This document shows positions 55,054 to 64,000 of a stretch of DNA of 64,000 nt, one piece after another (the first letter of the stretch is position 1; each line of letters begins with the position of its first letter). The notes beneath the pieces were generated by a model. It was not told the DNA's origin and ran no database searches. It worked only from the letters and a program-made list of their open reading frames with translations. A program made the position numbers and the translations under genes. This stretch comes from Mycobacterium sp. SMC-4. Lineage in GTDB: Bacteria > Actinomycetota > Actinomycetes > Mycobacteriales > Mycobacteriaceae. The stretch covers positions 3,844,001-3,908,000 of the forward strand of contig NZ_CP079869.1 of NCBI RefSeq assembly GCF_025263265.1. Reading direction: 5' to 3'.

Positions 55054-56652
55054 TCAGCCGTGGGAGGGACTCGCCGGTTGCTCGCCGGCCCCCTGAAAGG
55101 AATGGCCCACCCGCCGCCACAGCACCCCGCCTGTCGGCGCGGACCCCATCTCGACCAGTGCCCGTTTGAGGATTTTGTTGGTGGCGGTGGCCGGCAGTCG
55201 GTCGGTCAGCCAGACGTGACGTGGCCACGCCTTGGGCGACAGGTCTGGCTGCGCAGCCAGGAAGTCTGCGAACTCATTCGGTGTCAGCGTTGCGCCGTCC
55301 TGCAGTACCAACGCGGCCATCACCTGGTCACCGACGTGTTCGTCGGGCACCGGGTAGACCGCGACGGTGCTCAGGACCGGCAACCTGATCAGGATGCGTT
55401 CGATGGGCGCGGCGGTCATGTTCTCGCCGTCCACGCGCATCCAGTCGGCGGTCCGGCCGGCGAGATAGATCCAGCCCTCGGCGTCGCGGTAGGCGAGGTC
55501 GCCGCTCCAGAACATTCCGTGGCGCATGCGCTCGTCGGTCGCGCCGGGGTCGTTGTAGTAGCCGGCGAACATGCCCGCCCCCTGCGTGTTGACCAGTTCG
55601 CCGATCGCTTCGTCGGGATTGCTCAGCGCGCCGTTTTCGTCGAACCGCGCGACGGCGCATTCGGTCAACGTCTCGCCGTCATAGATCGCCACACCCGGGA
55701 AGCCCTTGCCGATCGAGCCCGGCGGACAACCGTCGTCGCGGGTCACGGTGACAGCATTCTCGGTCGACCCGAAGCCGTCCCAGACCTGGCAATCGAAGCG
55801 GCGCGCGAACTCGGCGATGTCACGGTCGGTGGCCTCGTTGCCGAAAGCCACCCGCAGCGGGTTGACCGCATCGTCGGGGCGCTCGGGGGTGGCGAGGATG
55901 TAGGCCAGCGGCTTGCCGACGTAGTTCATGTACGTCACGCCGTGGCGGCGGATGTCGTCGAGGAAACCAGATGCCGAGAAACGCGCCGGCACCATGGCAG
56001 CGCCCGCGTTGAGCGCGACCGACCAACCGGCCAATACTGCGTTGCTGTGAAACAGCGGCATCGACAGATAGCAGACATCCTCAGCGGTCAGTCGGTAGCG
56101 ATCGGCCAGCGCCGCCCCGGCCAGCAACACCATCGCGTGCATGACCTGCACGGCCTTGGGGTCACCGCTGGTACCCGAGGTGAAAATCAGCATGAACGTG
56201 TCGGTGGGGCTCGGCTCCCGATGCGACGTGAGCTCCCCAGCGCCGGCCAGCAGGTCCCGGTAGTCGGGGCTGCCGACATTGATGACGCGCACCCCGGGTA
56301 GGTCCACATCGTCGAGGAGCGGAGCGTGCTCGTCGTCGGTGAGTACGAGCTGGCAGTCGGCGCGCAGCATGTCACGCGTGAGCGCAGCTCCCCGCCGGGT
56401 GTTGTTGATCCCGCACAGCACGTAACCTCCGAGACCGGCGGCCGCCATCGCAGTCAGCATCTCCGGCGTATTGCCCAGCAGTGTGCCGACATGCAGGGGC
56501 CGGTCCGCATCGGCAATGCCGATCAGCGCCGCCGCTTGGGCATTCGCGGTGCGCAGATGTTCGCGCCACGTCCAAGTCTGTCCCTCGTAGGCGACGGCGA
56601 TACCGTCGTCGCCGCTCAGTTGCCGCAGCAGCTGCTGGACTGTCTCGGCCAC
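55054..56652 (-). CDS. fadD1: Fatty-acyl-CoA/AMP ligase, FadD1-like
   Basis: This AMP-forming ligase of about 532 residues has the P-loop-like LIFTSGTSGDPKAVQ, the DGFGSTENAV adenylate motif, WSGDLAYRDAEGWIYLAGR, and the catalytic Lys in ATATNKILKRAL. The N-terminus (AETVQQLLRQLSGDDGIAV) parallels FadD1. I chose the GTG at 56652, preceded by AAAGG. It activates an unknown acid. It is divergent from a TetR gene with 108 bases between them. Confidence 0.87.
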   Translation of the reverse strand: MAETVQQLLRQLSGDDGIAVAYEGQTWTWREHLRTANAQAAALIGIADADRPLHVGTLLGNTPEMLTAMAAAGLGGYVLCGINNTRRGAALTRDMLRADCQLVLTDDEHAPLLDDVDLPGVRVINVGSPDYRDLLAGAGELTSHREPSPTDTFMLIFTSGTSGDPKAVQVMHAMVLLAGAALADRYRLTAEDVCYLSMPLFHSNAVLAGWSVALNAGAAMVPARFSASGFLDDIRRHGVTYMNYVGKPLAYILATPERPDDAVNPLRVAFGNEATDRDIAEFARRFDCQVWDGFGSTENAVTVTRDDGCPPGSIGKGFPGVAIYDGETLTECAVARFDENGALSNPDEAIGELVNTQGAGMFAGYYNDPGATDERMRHGMFWSGDLAYRDAEGWIYLAGRTADWMRVDGENMTAAPIERILIRLPVLSTVAVYPVPDEHVGDQVMAALVLQDGATLTPNEFADFLAAQPDLSPKAWPRHVWLTDRLPATATNKILKRALVEMGSAPTGGVLWRRVGHSFQGAGEQPASPSHG

Positions 56653-56760
56653 CCGCCCGCCTTTCGCATCCGTATACAAATCTCAATACTTGTCTACTCG
56701 ACTGGTCACAGCTGGGCCACATCGCCCCACCCCGAACCGGCCATTTGCGAAGATAGGGCG

Positions 56761-57438
56761 ATGAGCGTGGACACTGCGGTCGATTCGGCGTCAGCGCCGG
56801 AGATCAAACCCTCGGTGCGCGACCGACTGATCGACGCCGCCGAACGGTGTTTGACAGTCAAGGGGATCCGCGCGACCACCGTGTCAGAGGTGGCTGAGGT
56901 CGCCGGGGTCAGCAGGGGTTGGCTCTACCGCCACTTTCCCGACAAAGCCGAACTGTTGGGTGCAGCGATCGTCCGCCTCAACGACGCGTTCTGGACCGAG
57001 TCGCGGGCACGTCTGGATGCGCTGAACGGACTCGACCAGCGCATCGCGGTGGGAGTGGCACTGGCCCGGAAAGAGTCCGAAACTCCCGGCGCCCTGGTAC
57101 TCAAGCTCCGCCAGGAAGAGCCTGAGGCGTTCACGGCGTGTGTCGGGCTCGGCGTGCGCGGACTCATCCCGGAGATCGCCGCGTTCTGGGAGCCGTATCT
57201 GCGCGCGGCCGTCGAGTGCGGCGAGATCCACCAGAACACCGACTGCCCCGAGGCTGCGGAGTGGATCGCGCGGCAGATGATGAGTCTGGCGACGGTGCCC
57301 GGAGAGCAATGCGATGTCGACGACCCCGACTCGGTGCTGCGCCACGCCCGGCGCTACATCGTTGCGGCGCTGCGGTGCGATCCCCGGGAGGCCGACGAGG
57401 TCAGCCACGCCCGGTCATCATCATCAGCAGATCTCTGA
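56761..57438 (+). CDS. TetR-family transcriptional regulator
   Basis: This 225-residue protein has an N-terminal HTH at about residues 20-65 (RDRLIDAAERCLTVKGIRAT, SEVAEVAGVSRGWLYRHFPD). The rest is an all-helical ligand domain. Divergent from fadD1, it is a likely repressor of that gene. An imperfect palindrome (TACAA and CTTGT around AATACT, 56675-56695) in the shared gap is a weak operator candidate. The 3' end overlaps the convergent MDMPI gene by 38 bases. Confidence 0.9.
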   Translation: MSVDTAVDSASAPEIKPSVRDRLIDAAERCLTVKGIRATTVSEVAEVAGVSRGWLYRHFPDKAELLGAAIVRLNDAFWTESRARLDALNGLDQRIAVGVALARKESETPGALVLKLRQEEPEAFTACVGLGVRGLIPEIAAFWEPYLRAAVECGEIHQNTDCPEAAEWIARQMMSLATVPGEQCDVDDPDSVLRHARRYIVAALRCDPREADEVSHARSSSSADL

Positions 57439-57970
57439 TCGGCGCCTGAACCGGGTCGCCCTGACCGACGGCGAAGTCGGCGTCGGTGGCCATCAGATGC
57501 TTGGCGGCGAGGCGCCGTCGCGCGTGGAATGGAAAACCGCGACTCCACACGTGGTGGGCCGCAGCGACGGCGGCCTCGGTCGGCATCACCCGCGCGATCC
57601 CGAGCGGGACGCAGATGTCCTGAGTGTGCACCAGCACGTCGGTGAGCGGATCGAACACCGTGGTCCCTGGCGGGTGGCGTCGGCAGCCGACCGTGCTACG
57701 CAACCGAGCAGCGACTTCGGCCGGAGTTCCGCCGTCGGCGCGGGCCATCCTGTCGATGACCGCGTTCATCCGGAATCCACCGCGAGCGATCTCCCACAAC
57801 ATTCTCGGCGCACCCAGCGTCGAATGGGTCAGGTGTGCCGCCACGTGCCCGACGGTCCATCCCCGGCACAGCGAGGGCGTGCGCCAGGCGTCGGTATCGA
57901 GGTCCTCGAGCAGACCGGCAAGCTCACTGCGTTGCACGTCGATGTGGCGCCACGCGGCTTCGGTATCCAT
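57401..57970 (-). CDS. MDMPI/DinB-fold protein (mycothiol-dependent maleylpyruvate isomerase family)
   Basis: This 189-residue protein has the MDMPI N-terminal pattern: TPSLCRGWTVGHVAAHLTHS, then TDVLVHTQDICVPLGI, with His residues in metal-site positions. The C-terminal sterol-carrier-like domain of full maleylpyruvate isomerases is absent. Enzymes of this group use mycothiol, but this one's substrate is not known. I chose the ATG at 57970 (MDTEAAWRH), which follows AGGGGTGG; the ATG at 57985 lies inside an operator. It is divergent from marR. Confidence 0.8.
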   Translation of the reverse strand: MDTEAAWRHIDVQRSELAGLLEDLDTDAWRTPSLCRGWTVGHVAAHLTHSTLGAPRMLWEIARGGFRMNAVIDRMARADGGTPAEVAARLRSTVGCRRHPPGTTVFDPLTDVLVHTQDICVPLGIARVMPTEAAVAAAHHVWSRGFPFHARRRLAAKHLMATDADFAVGQGDPVQAPIRDLLMMMTGRG

Positions 57971-57984
57971 GGCCACCCCTGTCA

Positions 57985-58027
57985 TTAGTCAGAAGACCTG
58001 ACTAAATTAGTCAGGGATTCGAACTAA
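57985..58027. promoter_or_regulatory. Tandem MarR-type operators
   Basis: Site 1 (57985-58005) is TTAGTCAG, 5 bases, CTGACTAA: a perfect inverted repeat. Site 2 (58007-58027) has the same geometry, TTAGTCAG, 5 bases, CGAACTAA. The centres are 22 bp apart, about two helical turns. Both lie between the divergent MDMPI-fold and marR genes, so MarR binding could control both. Confidence 0.75.
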
Positions 58028-58036
58028 AGTCAAGAT

Positions 58037-58471
58037 GTGACCGAGCACCCGTCCACCGCGACCCTGATGTTCATCGCCCACCGTGACGTCGAGACGCGGG
58101 TGATGGACGCGCTCGCAGACGCGGGGATCTCGGACATCACGCAAGCGCAGTCCCGGCTGATGCAGCGACTGGACCCCGCCGGCATGAGGCTGACCGACCT
58201 CGCCGAACAGGCACGCGTCACCAAGCAGACAGCCGGGGCGCTCGTCGACCAGCTGGAACGGGCCGGCTACGTGCGCCGCCTGCCCGACCCCTCCGACGCC
58301 CGCGCCAGGCTCGTCACGCTCAGCGACAAAGGTGTCCGCACGTGCCGGATCGCCGCAGCCGAAATCGGCCGTGTCGAAGCGCAATGGCGAAATCACCTTG
58401 GCGACAACGCCTTCGACGCGCTACGTACAGCGCTGATCGCGCTGCGTGAGATCACCGATCCGTACTGGTGA
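58037..58471 (+). CDS. MarR-family transcriptional regulator
   Basis: This 144-residue winged-helix protein has the MarR recognition region (MRLTDLAEQARVTKQTAGAL, VDQLERAGYVRRLPDPSDAR), where the DPSDARA wing is typical. It starts with GTG at 58037, 10 bases after the second operator. It is likely autoregulated and controls the divergent MDMPI-fold gene. No cysteine lies in the HTH; a ligand is unknown. Confidence 0.92.
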   Translation: MTEHPSTATLMFIAHRDVETRVMDALADAGISDITQAQSRLMQRLDPAGMRLTDLAEQARVTKQTAGALVDQLERAGYVRRLPDPSDARARLVTLSDKGVRTCRIAAAEIGRVEAQWRNHLGDNAFDALRTALIALREITDPYW

Positions 58472-58499
58472 CCATTGTGGCGCTCACGGCGGACCCGAT

Positions 58500-60449
58500 T
58501 CAGTCGACGTCGGCACCACCGGGGGTGTTCTTGGAAACCTGAACCAGGAACTCGTAGTTGTTCTTGGTCTTGCGCAGTTGGCTCATCAGCAGATCGATGG
58601 CCTGGTGCGGGTCCAGCCCGGACAGCACCCGACGCAGCTTGTGCACAATCGCGAACTCGTCGGGCGAGAGCAGCAGCTCGTCCTTGCGGGTACCCGACGG
58701 GTTGACGTCGACTGCCGGGAAGACGCGCCGCTCGGCAATCTTGCGGTCGAGTTTGAGCTCGGCGTTACCGGTGCCCTTGAACTCCTCGAAGATCACCGTG
58801 TCACCGGTGGAGCCGGTTTCCACCATGGCGGTGGCGATGATCGTCAGCGATCCGCCCTCTTCGATGTTGCGGGCTGCGCCCAGAAAGCGTTTCGGCGGAT
58901 ACAGCGCGGTCGAGTCCACGCCACCGGAGAGGATGCGCCCGGAAGCCGGGGAGGCGTTGTTGTACGCGCGGCCCAGCCGGGTGATCGAGTCGAGCAGCAC
59001 GACAACGTCCTTGCCCTGCTCGACCAGACGCTTGGCGCGCTCGATCGCGAGCTCGGCAGCCTGGGTGTGATCCGAGGGCGGGCGGTCGAAGGTGGAGGCG
59101 ATGACCTCACCCTTGACCGAGCGCTGCATGTCGGTGACCTCTTCGGGGCGCTCGTCGACGAGCACGACCATCAGATGGCACTCCGGGTTGTTGCGGGTGA
59201 TCGCGTTGGCGATGTCCTGCATGATCGTGGTCTTACCGGCCTTGGGCGGCGACACGATCAGGGCGCGCTGCCCCTTGCCGATCGGCATGATCAGATCGAT
59301 CACGCGGGTGGTCAGCTTGTCCCCGGAGGTCTCCAGACGCAGACGCTGGTTGGGGTAGAGCGGCGTGAGCTTGTTGAACTCCGGCCGCTTCTTGGCCTCC
59401 TCGACCGGCTTGCCATTGACACTGTCGAGGCGCACGAGCGGATTGAACTTCTGCCGCGGATTCTGCCCCCCGCCGCTGTCACCCTCCTTGGGCACGCGGA
59501 CAGCACCGGTGACGGCGTCCCCGCGACGCAGACCGTTCTTGCGCACCATATTCATCGACACGTAGACATCGTTGGGGCCGGCCAGGTAGCCGGAGGTCCG
59601 CACGAAGGCGTAGTTGTCCAACACGTCGAGGATGCCCGCGACGGGCTGGACGACATCGTCGTCACGCAGCTCGGCCTCGGCATTGCCGCCACCCTCGCCG
59701 CCGCGTTCCCGCCGCCGGCGGTCCCGGAACCGTCGTCCGCGCCGGCCCTGACGGCCCTCGCCGTCGTCGTCGCCGGTGTCGGAGCGGTTGTTGTCTGCGC
59801 GGCCGCGGTTCTGTCCGCCCTGCTGGTCGCCATCGGAGCGATTGTCGGAATCGTTGCCCGATTTCTCGGACTTCTGCGCCCTATCGGCCTTCTCCGAAGA
59901 ATCCGAAGTGTCGCCGGACCGGTCGGCCTTCGCATCCTGAACGTCGCGGTTGCCGCGGCCGCCCCGTTCGACGCGGTTGCTCTTGTCCGAGTCGGCGCTC
60001 GTGGCCCCGTCGGACTGGCCACCGTCGGACTGGCCAGCGCCCTGCTCACCGCCGGGTTTACCCTGGTCACGCGAGGCGCCGCGACGCTCGCGGCGGGGCG
60101 CCTGCGCGGCGGGGGCCTCGGCAGCCTGAGCCGTGTCGCCGGATTCCGCGGCCGACGCGTCGCCGGCGGGGGCACTCGGGGCCGGGGCGCCATTGCTTGT
60201 CGATCCACGGCGCTCGCGGATGGCGGCGACCAGGTCGCCCTTGCGCATCCCCGAGGCACCATCGATGCCGAGTTCCTTCGCCAGCGCGCGCAGCTCGGGC
60301 AGCACCATGCTGGTCAACGCACCACCGCGGCGCGCCGCGGCCGGGGCCGCGCTGTCGCCCGTGGAGGGGGGAACTTCTGGGCTCACGGAGGTGGGCAGCT
60401 CACCGGAATTGGCGCTGTCACCAGCCGTGATGAGGTCCGTATCGGTCAC
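58500..60449 (-). CDS. rho: Transcription termination factor Rho
   Basis: This factor of about 649 residues has an N-terminal SAP-like segment (LPELRALAKELGIDGASGMR). A disordered insert at about residues 70-250 is rich in Gly, Asp, Asn, Arg and Ser. The RNA-binding CSD follows (VAGILDVLDNYAFVRTSGYL), then the ATPase with SPPKAGKTTIMQDIANAITR, Walker B MVVLVDERPEEVTDM and the R-loop region. The GTG at 60449 (VTDTDLITAGDS) follows AAAGG and matches M. tuberculosis. The insert is longer than in that species (602 residues total, as I recall). Confidence 0.95.
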   Translation of the reverse strand: MTDTDLITAGDSANSGELPTSVSPEVPPSTGDSAAPAAARRGGALTSMVLPELRALAKELGIDGASGMRKGDLVAAIRERRGSTSNGAPAPSAPAGDASAAESGDTAQAAEAPAAQAPRRERRGASRDQGKPGGEQGAGQSDGGQSDGATSADSDKSNRVERGGRGNRDVQDAKADRSGDTSDSSEKADRAQKSEKSGNDSDNRSDGDQQGGQNRGRADNNRSDTGDDDGEGRQGRRGRRFRDRRRRERGGEGGGNAEAELRDDDVVQPVAGILDVLDNYAFVRTSGYLAGPNDVYVSMNMVRKNGLRRGDAVTGAVRVPKEGDSGGGQNPRQKFNPLVRLDSVNGKPVEEAKKRPEFNKLTPLYPNQRLRLETSGDKLTTRVIDLIMPIGKGQRALIVSPPKAGKTTIMQDIANAITRNNPECHLMVVLVDERPEEVTDMQRSVKGEVIASTFDRPPSDHTQAAELAIERAKRLVEQGKDVVVLLDSITRLGRAYNNASPASGRILSGGVDSTALYPPKRFLGAARNIEEGGSLTIIATAMVETGSTGDTVIFEEFKGTGNAELKLDRKIAERRVFPAVDVNPSGTRKDELLLSPDEFAIVHKLRRVLSGLDPHQAIDLLMSQLRKTKNNYEFLVQVSKNTPGGADVD

Positions 60450-60748
60450 GGATTTCCTTTCTTCCCTCGCTGACCGAGTCACGCGGGGGTTCGGTGCGGT
60501 CAGCCGATCCGCTGATCGCGAAGGTCACACCATTGCCACTGCAACGGTGATCGCCGGGCATCGTCGAAAAACGACGAACCGTCAGTCCACAAATTGAACA
60601 CCTGAAAGAAGAGTGGTCGTCCTAGTGTCGGCGCAGGCACAGACGCTGCGATTGCTGGACGATTGCGAGGATAACTCGCATCCGGGACGGAAGCAAGAAA
60701 GCCATGGTCGGCATGTTGGCGCCCGGTGCACCTGTGCTAGCCACTCAC
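60450..60748 (-). promoter_or_regulatory. Rho leader with candidate promoter
   Basis: On the minus strand TTGCTT (60691-60696) and TATCCT (60668-60673) are 17 bases apart, which would start RNA near 60661 and give a leader of about 210 bases. A small stem CGTCG-TTTTT-CGACG lies at about 60562-60576. No gene is present. A long leader fits autogenous control of rho. Confidence 0.45.
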
Positions 60749-61711
<963 letters not shown>

Positions 61712-62791
61712 CTAGACCAGACCCAGCTTCGCCACCACGGCGACCGGATCGACGGGGACGGGAATGACCGCGGGCATACCCTTCAGCGCAGTGTCGGGGT
61801 CTTTGAGTCCGTTCCCGGTGACGGTGCAGACGACGGTGGATCCTTTGGCGACCCAACCGTCTTCGATCGACTTGAGCAGGCCGGCGATGCTGGCCGCCGA
61901 CGCGGGTTCGACGAACACTCCCTCAGCGCGGGCCACCAGGTGGTACGCGGCCAGGATCTCCTCGTCGGTGGCGGCCAGGAAACGACCGTCGGACTGCTGC
62001 TGGGCTTCCACTGCCGAACTCCAGGACGCCGGCGAGCCAATACGGATGGCGGTGGCGATGGTCTCGGGATCGCTGACCGGCTCACCGAGCACGAGCGGAG
62101 CCGCACCGGCGGCCTGGGTACCGAGCATGCGCGGCAACCGCTGGGAGACGCCGTCGCGGTGGTATTCGGTGTAACCCTTCCAGTACGCGGTGATGTTGCC
62201 GGCGTTGCCGACCGGCAGCGCATGGAAATCAGGAGCATCGCCGAGCGCATCGACGATCTCGAACGCAGCGGTCTTCTGTCCGTCGATGCGAAACGGGTTG
62301 ACCGAGTTGACCAGCGAGACGGTCGGGAAGTCGGCGGTCAGCTTGCGGGCCAGTTCCAGGCAGTCGTCGAAGTTGCCGTCGATCTGAATGATCTTGGCTC
62401 CGTGCATGACGGCCTGCGCCAGCTTGCCCATCGCGATCTTGCCCTGCGGCACCAGCACTGCGCAGGTGATTCCGGCCCGTGCCGCGTAAGCTGCCGCCGA
62501 CGCTGAGGTGTTACCCGTCGAGGCGCACAGCACAGCCTGCTGACCGCGGGCCACCGCTTCGGTCACGGCCATGGTCATCCCGCGATCCTTGAACGACCCG
62601 GTCGGGTTGAGACCCTCGACCTTCAGGTGCACCGTGCAGCCGGTGTACTCGGACAGCCGGGGAGCCGGCAACAACGGGGTGCCACCTTCGCGCAACGTGA
62701 TCGGGGTCCAGCTGTCCTCGACGGGCAGCCGGTCCCGGTAGGCGGCAATCAAACCCGGCCACGGCTTGTGCACGGCAGAAGCGGTACTCAC
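61712..62791 (-). CDS. thrC: Threonine synthase ThrC
   Basis: This 359-residue PLP enzyme has the lysine motif [16 protein letters not shown], the phosphate-binding [17 protein letters not shown] and [13 protein letters not shown]. It converts O-phosphohomoserine to threonine. The GTG at 62791 overlaps the hom stop (GTGA), so the two are coupled; the 132 bases of open frame upstream lie in hom. Confidence 0.95.
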   Translation of the reverse strand: MSTASAVHKPWPGLIAAYRDRLPVEDSWTPITLREGGTPLLPAPRLSEYTGCTVHLKVEGLNPTGSFKDRGMTMAVTEAVARGQQAVLCASTGNTSASAAAYAARAGITCAVLVPQGKIAMGKLAQAVMHGAKIIQIDGNFDDCLELARKLTADFPTVSLVNSVNPFRIDGQKTAAFEIVDALGDAPDFHALPVGNAGNITAYWKGYTEYHRDGVSQRLPRMLGTQAAGAAPLVLGEPVSDPETIATAIRIGSPASWSSAVEAQQQSDGRFLAATDEEILAAYHLVARAEGVFVEPASAASIAGLLKSIEDGWVAKGSTVVCTVTGNGLKDPDTALKGMPAVIPVPVDPVAVVAKLGLV

Positions 62792-64000
62792 TCGGTGGTT
62801 CCTTCCATCCGAAGAACGCTGTTGATGCTCTGCACGACCTCCAGATCTGCAAGCGCGGCAACAGTTTCCGACAGTGCGGCATCGGTGGCCTGGTGTGTCA
62901 CGACCACAATGCGGGCGCCACAACGCGCTCCGCCCTCGTCGACCATGCCCTCCTGCCGGACCTCGGCGATGCTGACCTCACGTTTGGAGAACTCGGCAGC
63001 GACGGCCGAGAGCACGCCGGGCCGGTCGGCGACGTTCATGTTGACGTAGTAGCGCGTAGCGATGTCACCGATCGGCGCCACCGGCAGTTTGGCGTACTTC
63101 GATTCACGGGGACCTCGGCCGCCCTGCACGCGGTTACGCGCCGCCATCACCAGGTCACCCAGTACCGCCGACGCGGTGGGCGCGCCGCCGGCACCCTGGC
63201 CGTAGAACATCAGCCGGCCGGCGGCCTCGGCCTCCACGACGACGGCGTTGAAGGCACCATTGACCGCAGCCAACGGGTGATCCAGCGGCACCAAAGCCGG
63301 ATAGACACGCGCCGAAACCCGCTGCTGCCCAGCGTCTCCGGTGAGCCGCTCACAAATCGCCAACAGTTTGATGGTGCAACCCAGGGCGCGGGCGGAGACG
63401 AAGTCGGTTGCGCTGACCTTGGTGATGCCCTCGCAGTAGACGTCGTCGGCGGTGACGCGGGTGTGGAAGGCGATCGACGCCAAGATCGCGGCCTTGGCGG
63501 CGGCGTCGTGGCCCTCGACATCGGCGGTCGGATCGGCTTCGGCATAGCCCAGCGCGCTGGCGTCGGCCAGTGCGCTGGCGTAGTCGGCTCCGGTGCTGTC
63601 CATCTCGGAGAGGATGTAGTTGGTGGTGCCGTTGACGATCCCTGCCACCCGCAGCACGGTGTCCCCGGCCAGCGACTGGGTCAGCGGCCGGATGACCGGA
63701 ATGGCGCCAGCCACCGCCGCCTCGAAATACAGGTCGACATGCGCGTTTTCGGCGGCCTGAGCGAGCTCACCGGCTGACACCGCCATCAATGCCTTGTTGG
63801 CGGTGATGACCGACTTGCCCTGCTCCAGCGCGGCCAGGATGGCCTTGCGGGCGGGTTCCACCGGCCCCATCAGCTCGACGACGATGTCGACGTCCTCGCG
63901 GGAGACCAGTTCCTCGATGTTGTCGGTCAGCAGCGCTGCCGGGACACCGCGGTCGGCATCGACCCGGCGCACGCCGATGCCGCGCACCCGCAGCGGCGCC
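62788..64000 (-). CDS. hom: Homoserine dehydrogenase Hom (N-terminus outside window)
   Basis: About 403 residues are visible. They start within the NAD(P)-binding domain ([12 protein letters not shown]) and include [40 protein letters not shown] and a C-terminal ACT domain ([20 protein letters not shown]). It reduces aspartate semialdehyde to homoserine. It is upstream of thrC and thrB in one operon. Roughly the first 35-40 residues lie beyond 64000. Confidence 0.95.
   Translation of the reverse strand, partial: APLRVRGIGVRRVDADRGVPAALLTDNIEELVSREDVDIVVELMGPVEPARKAILAALEQGKSVITANKALMAVSAGELAQAAENAHVDLYFEAAVAGAIPVIRPLTQSLAGDTVLRVAGIVNGTTNYILSEMDSTGADYASALADASALGYAEADPTADVEGHDAAAKAAILASIAFHTRVTADDVYCEGITKVSATDFVSARALGCTIKLLAICERLTGDAGQQRVSARVYPALVPLDHPLAAVNGAFNAVVVEAEAAGRLMFYGQGAGGAPTASAVLGDLVMAARNRVQGGRGPRESKYAKLPVAPIGDIATRYYVNMNVADRPGVLSAVAAEFSKREVSIAEVRQEGMVDEGGARCGARIVVVTHQATDAALSETVAALADLEVVQSINSVLRMEGTTE

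Noticed and set aside
58446..60473. 675-codon plus-strand frame opposite rho
   Set aside because: Antisense to rho; the apparent membrane-like part is the reverse of the Asp/Gly-rich insert.

Overview
The window reads as chromosome of a rapidly growing mycobacterium (Mycolicibacterium-like). It is GC-rich, many genes start with GTG, and an actinobacterial rrn operon sits directly downstream of murA. The atp operon has the mycobacterial arrangement with a fused b/delta subunit. NucS (mycobacterial mismatch repair), GlgE and an MspA-type porin are present. The 16S gene carries the short form of helix 18, which is typical of rapid growers. From memory, gene order follows Mycobacterium tuberculosis Rv1294 to Rv1336 in inverted orientation. 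No database search was possible, so the species is not named.

Layout. 1-2932 (minus): cysteine synthesis cluster cysM-cysO-mec, a P1 peptidase, the redox regulator aosR and clpS. 2986-7765 (plus): pncB, dinG and a secreted zinc metallopeptidase lipoprotein. 7766-12083 (minus): an MspA-family porin, then a Vgb-like propeller coupled to glgP. 12305-16618 (plus): glgE-glgB, so glgP, glgE and glgB form a divergent alpha-glucan block. 16637-20733: a thioredoxin-fold/TPR protein, a DUF3817 membrane protein, fadA4, methylmalonyl-CoA epimerase, a small zinc-ribbon protein and nucS. 20781-22391: one six-TM adenylate cyclase. 22393-23486: an intact IS481-family element with a perfect 6-bp target duplication. 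23488-31575: an accessory lipid/CoA block with an acyl-ACP desaturase under a double palindromic operator, two acyl-CoA dehydrogenases, a two-domain CoA-transferase, a LysR regulator and a glutaminase-STAS fusion. 31864-33859: alkA-ogt alkylation repair. 33881-39492 (minus): terminator, 5S, 23S, spacer, 16S and rrn promoters. 39528-41878: murA, a PduO-type adenosyltransferase and a DUF2550 protein. 41885-49867 (minus): atpC-D-G-A-H-F-E-B-I. 50130-54276 (minus): wecA, sua5, prmC, prfA, rpmE. 54583-58471: a second accessory block with an extreme polyproline secreted protein, FadD1-like ligase/TetR and MDMPI-fold/MarR divergent pairs. 58500-64000 (minus): rho, thrB, thrC, hom (cut by the window end).

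The backbone is core metabolism, translation and energy conservation. The accessory genes sit in three gaps of that backbone (about 6.3-9.4 kb, 22.4-31.6 kb, 54.5-58.5 kb), and most concern lipid/CoA chemistry or the cell envelope, each with a local regulator. I found no CRISPR array, phage or tRNA gene. I did not find a clear new multigene defence system. The strongest second-look items are the natural Asn28 in AtpE, the double palindrome at desA, the IS insertion at overlapping stop codons, the polyproline protein and the MarR tandem operators.
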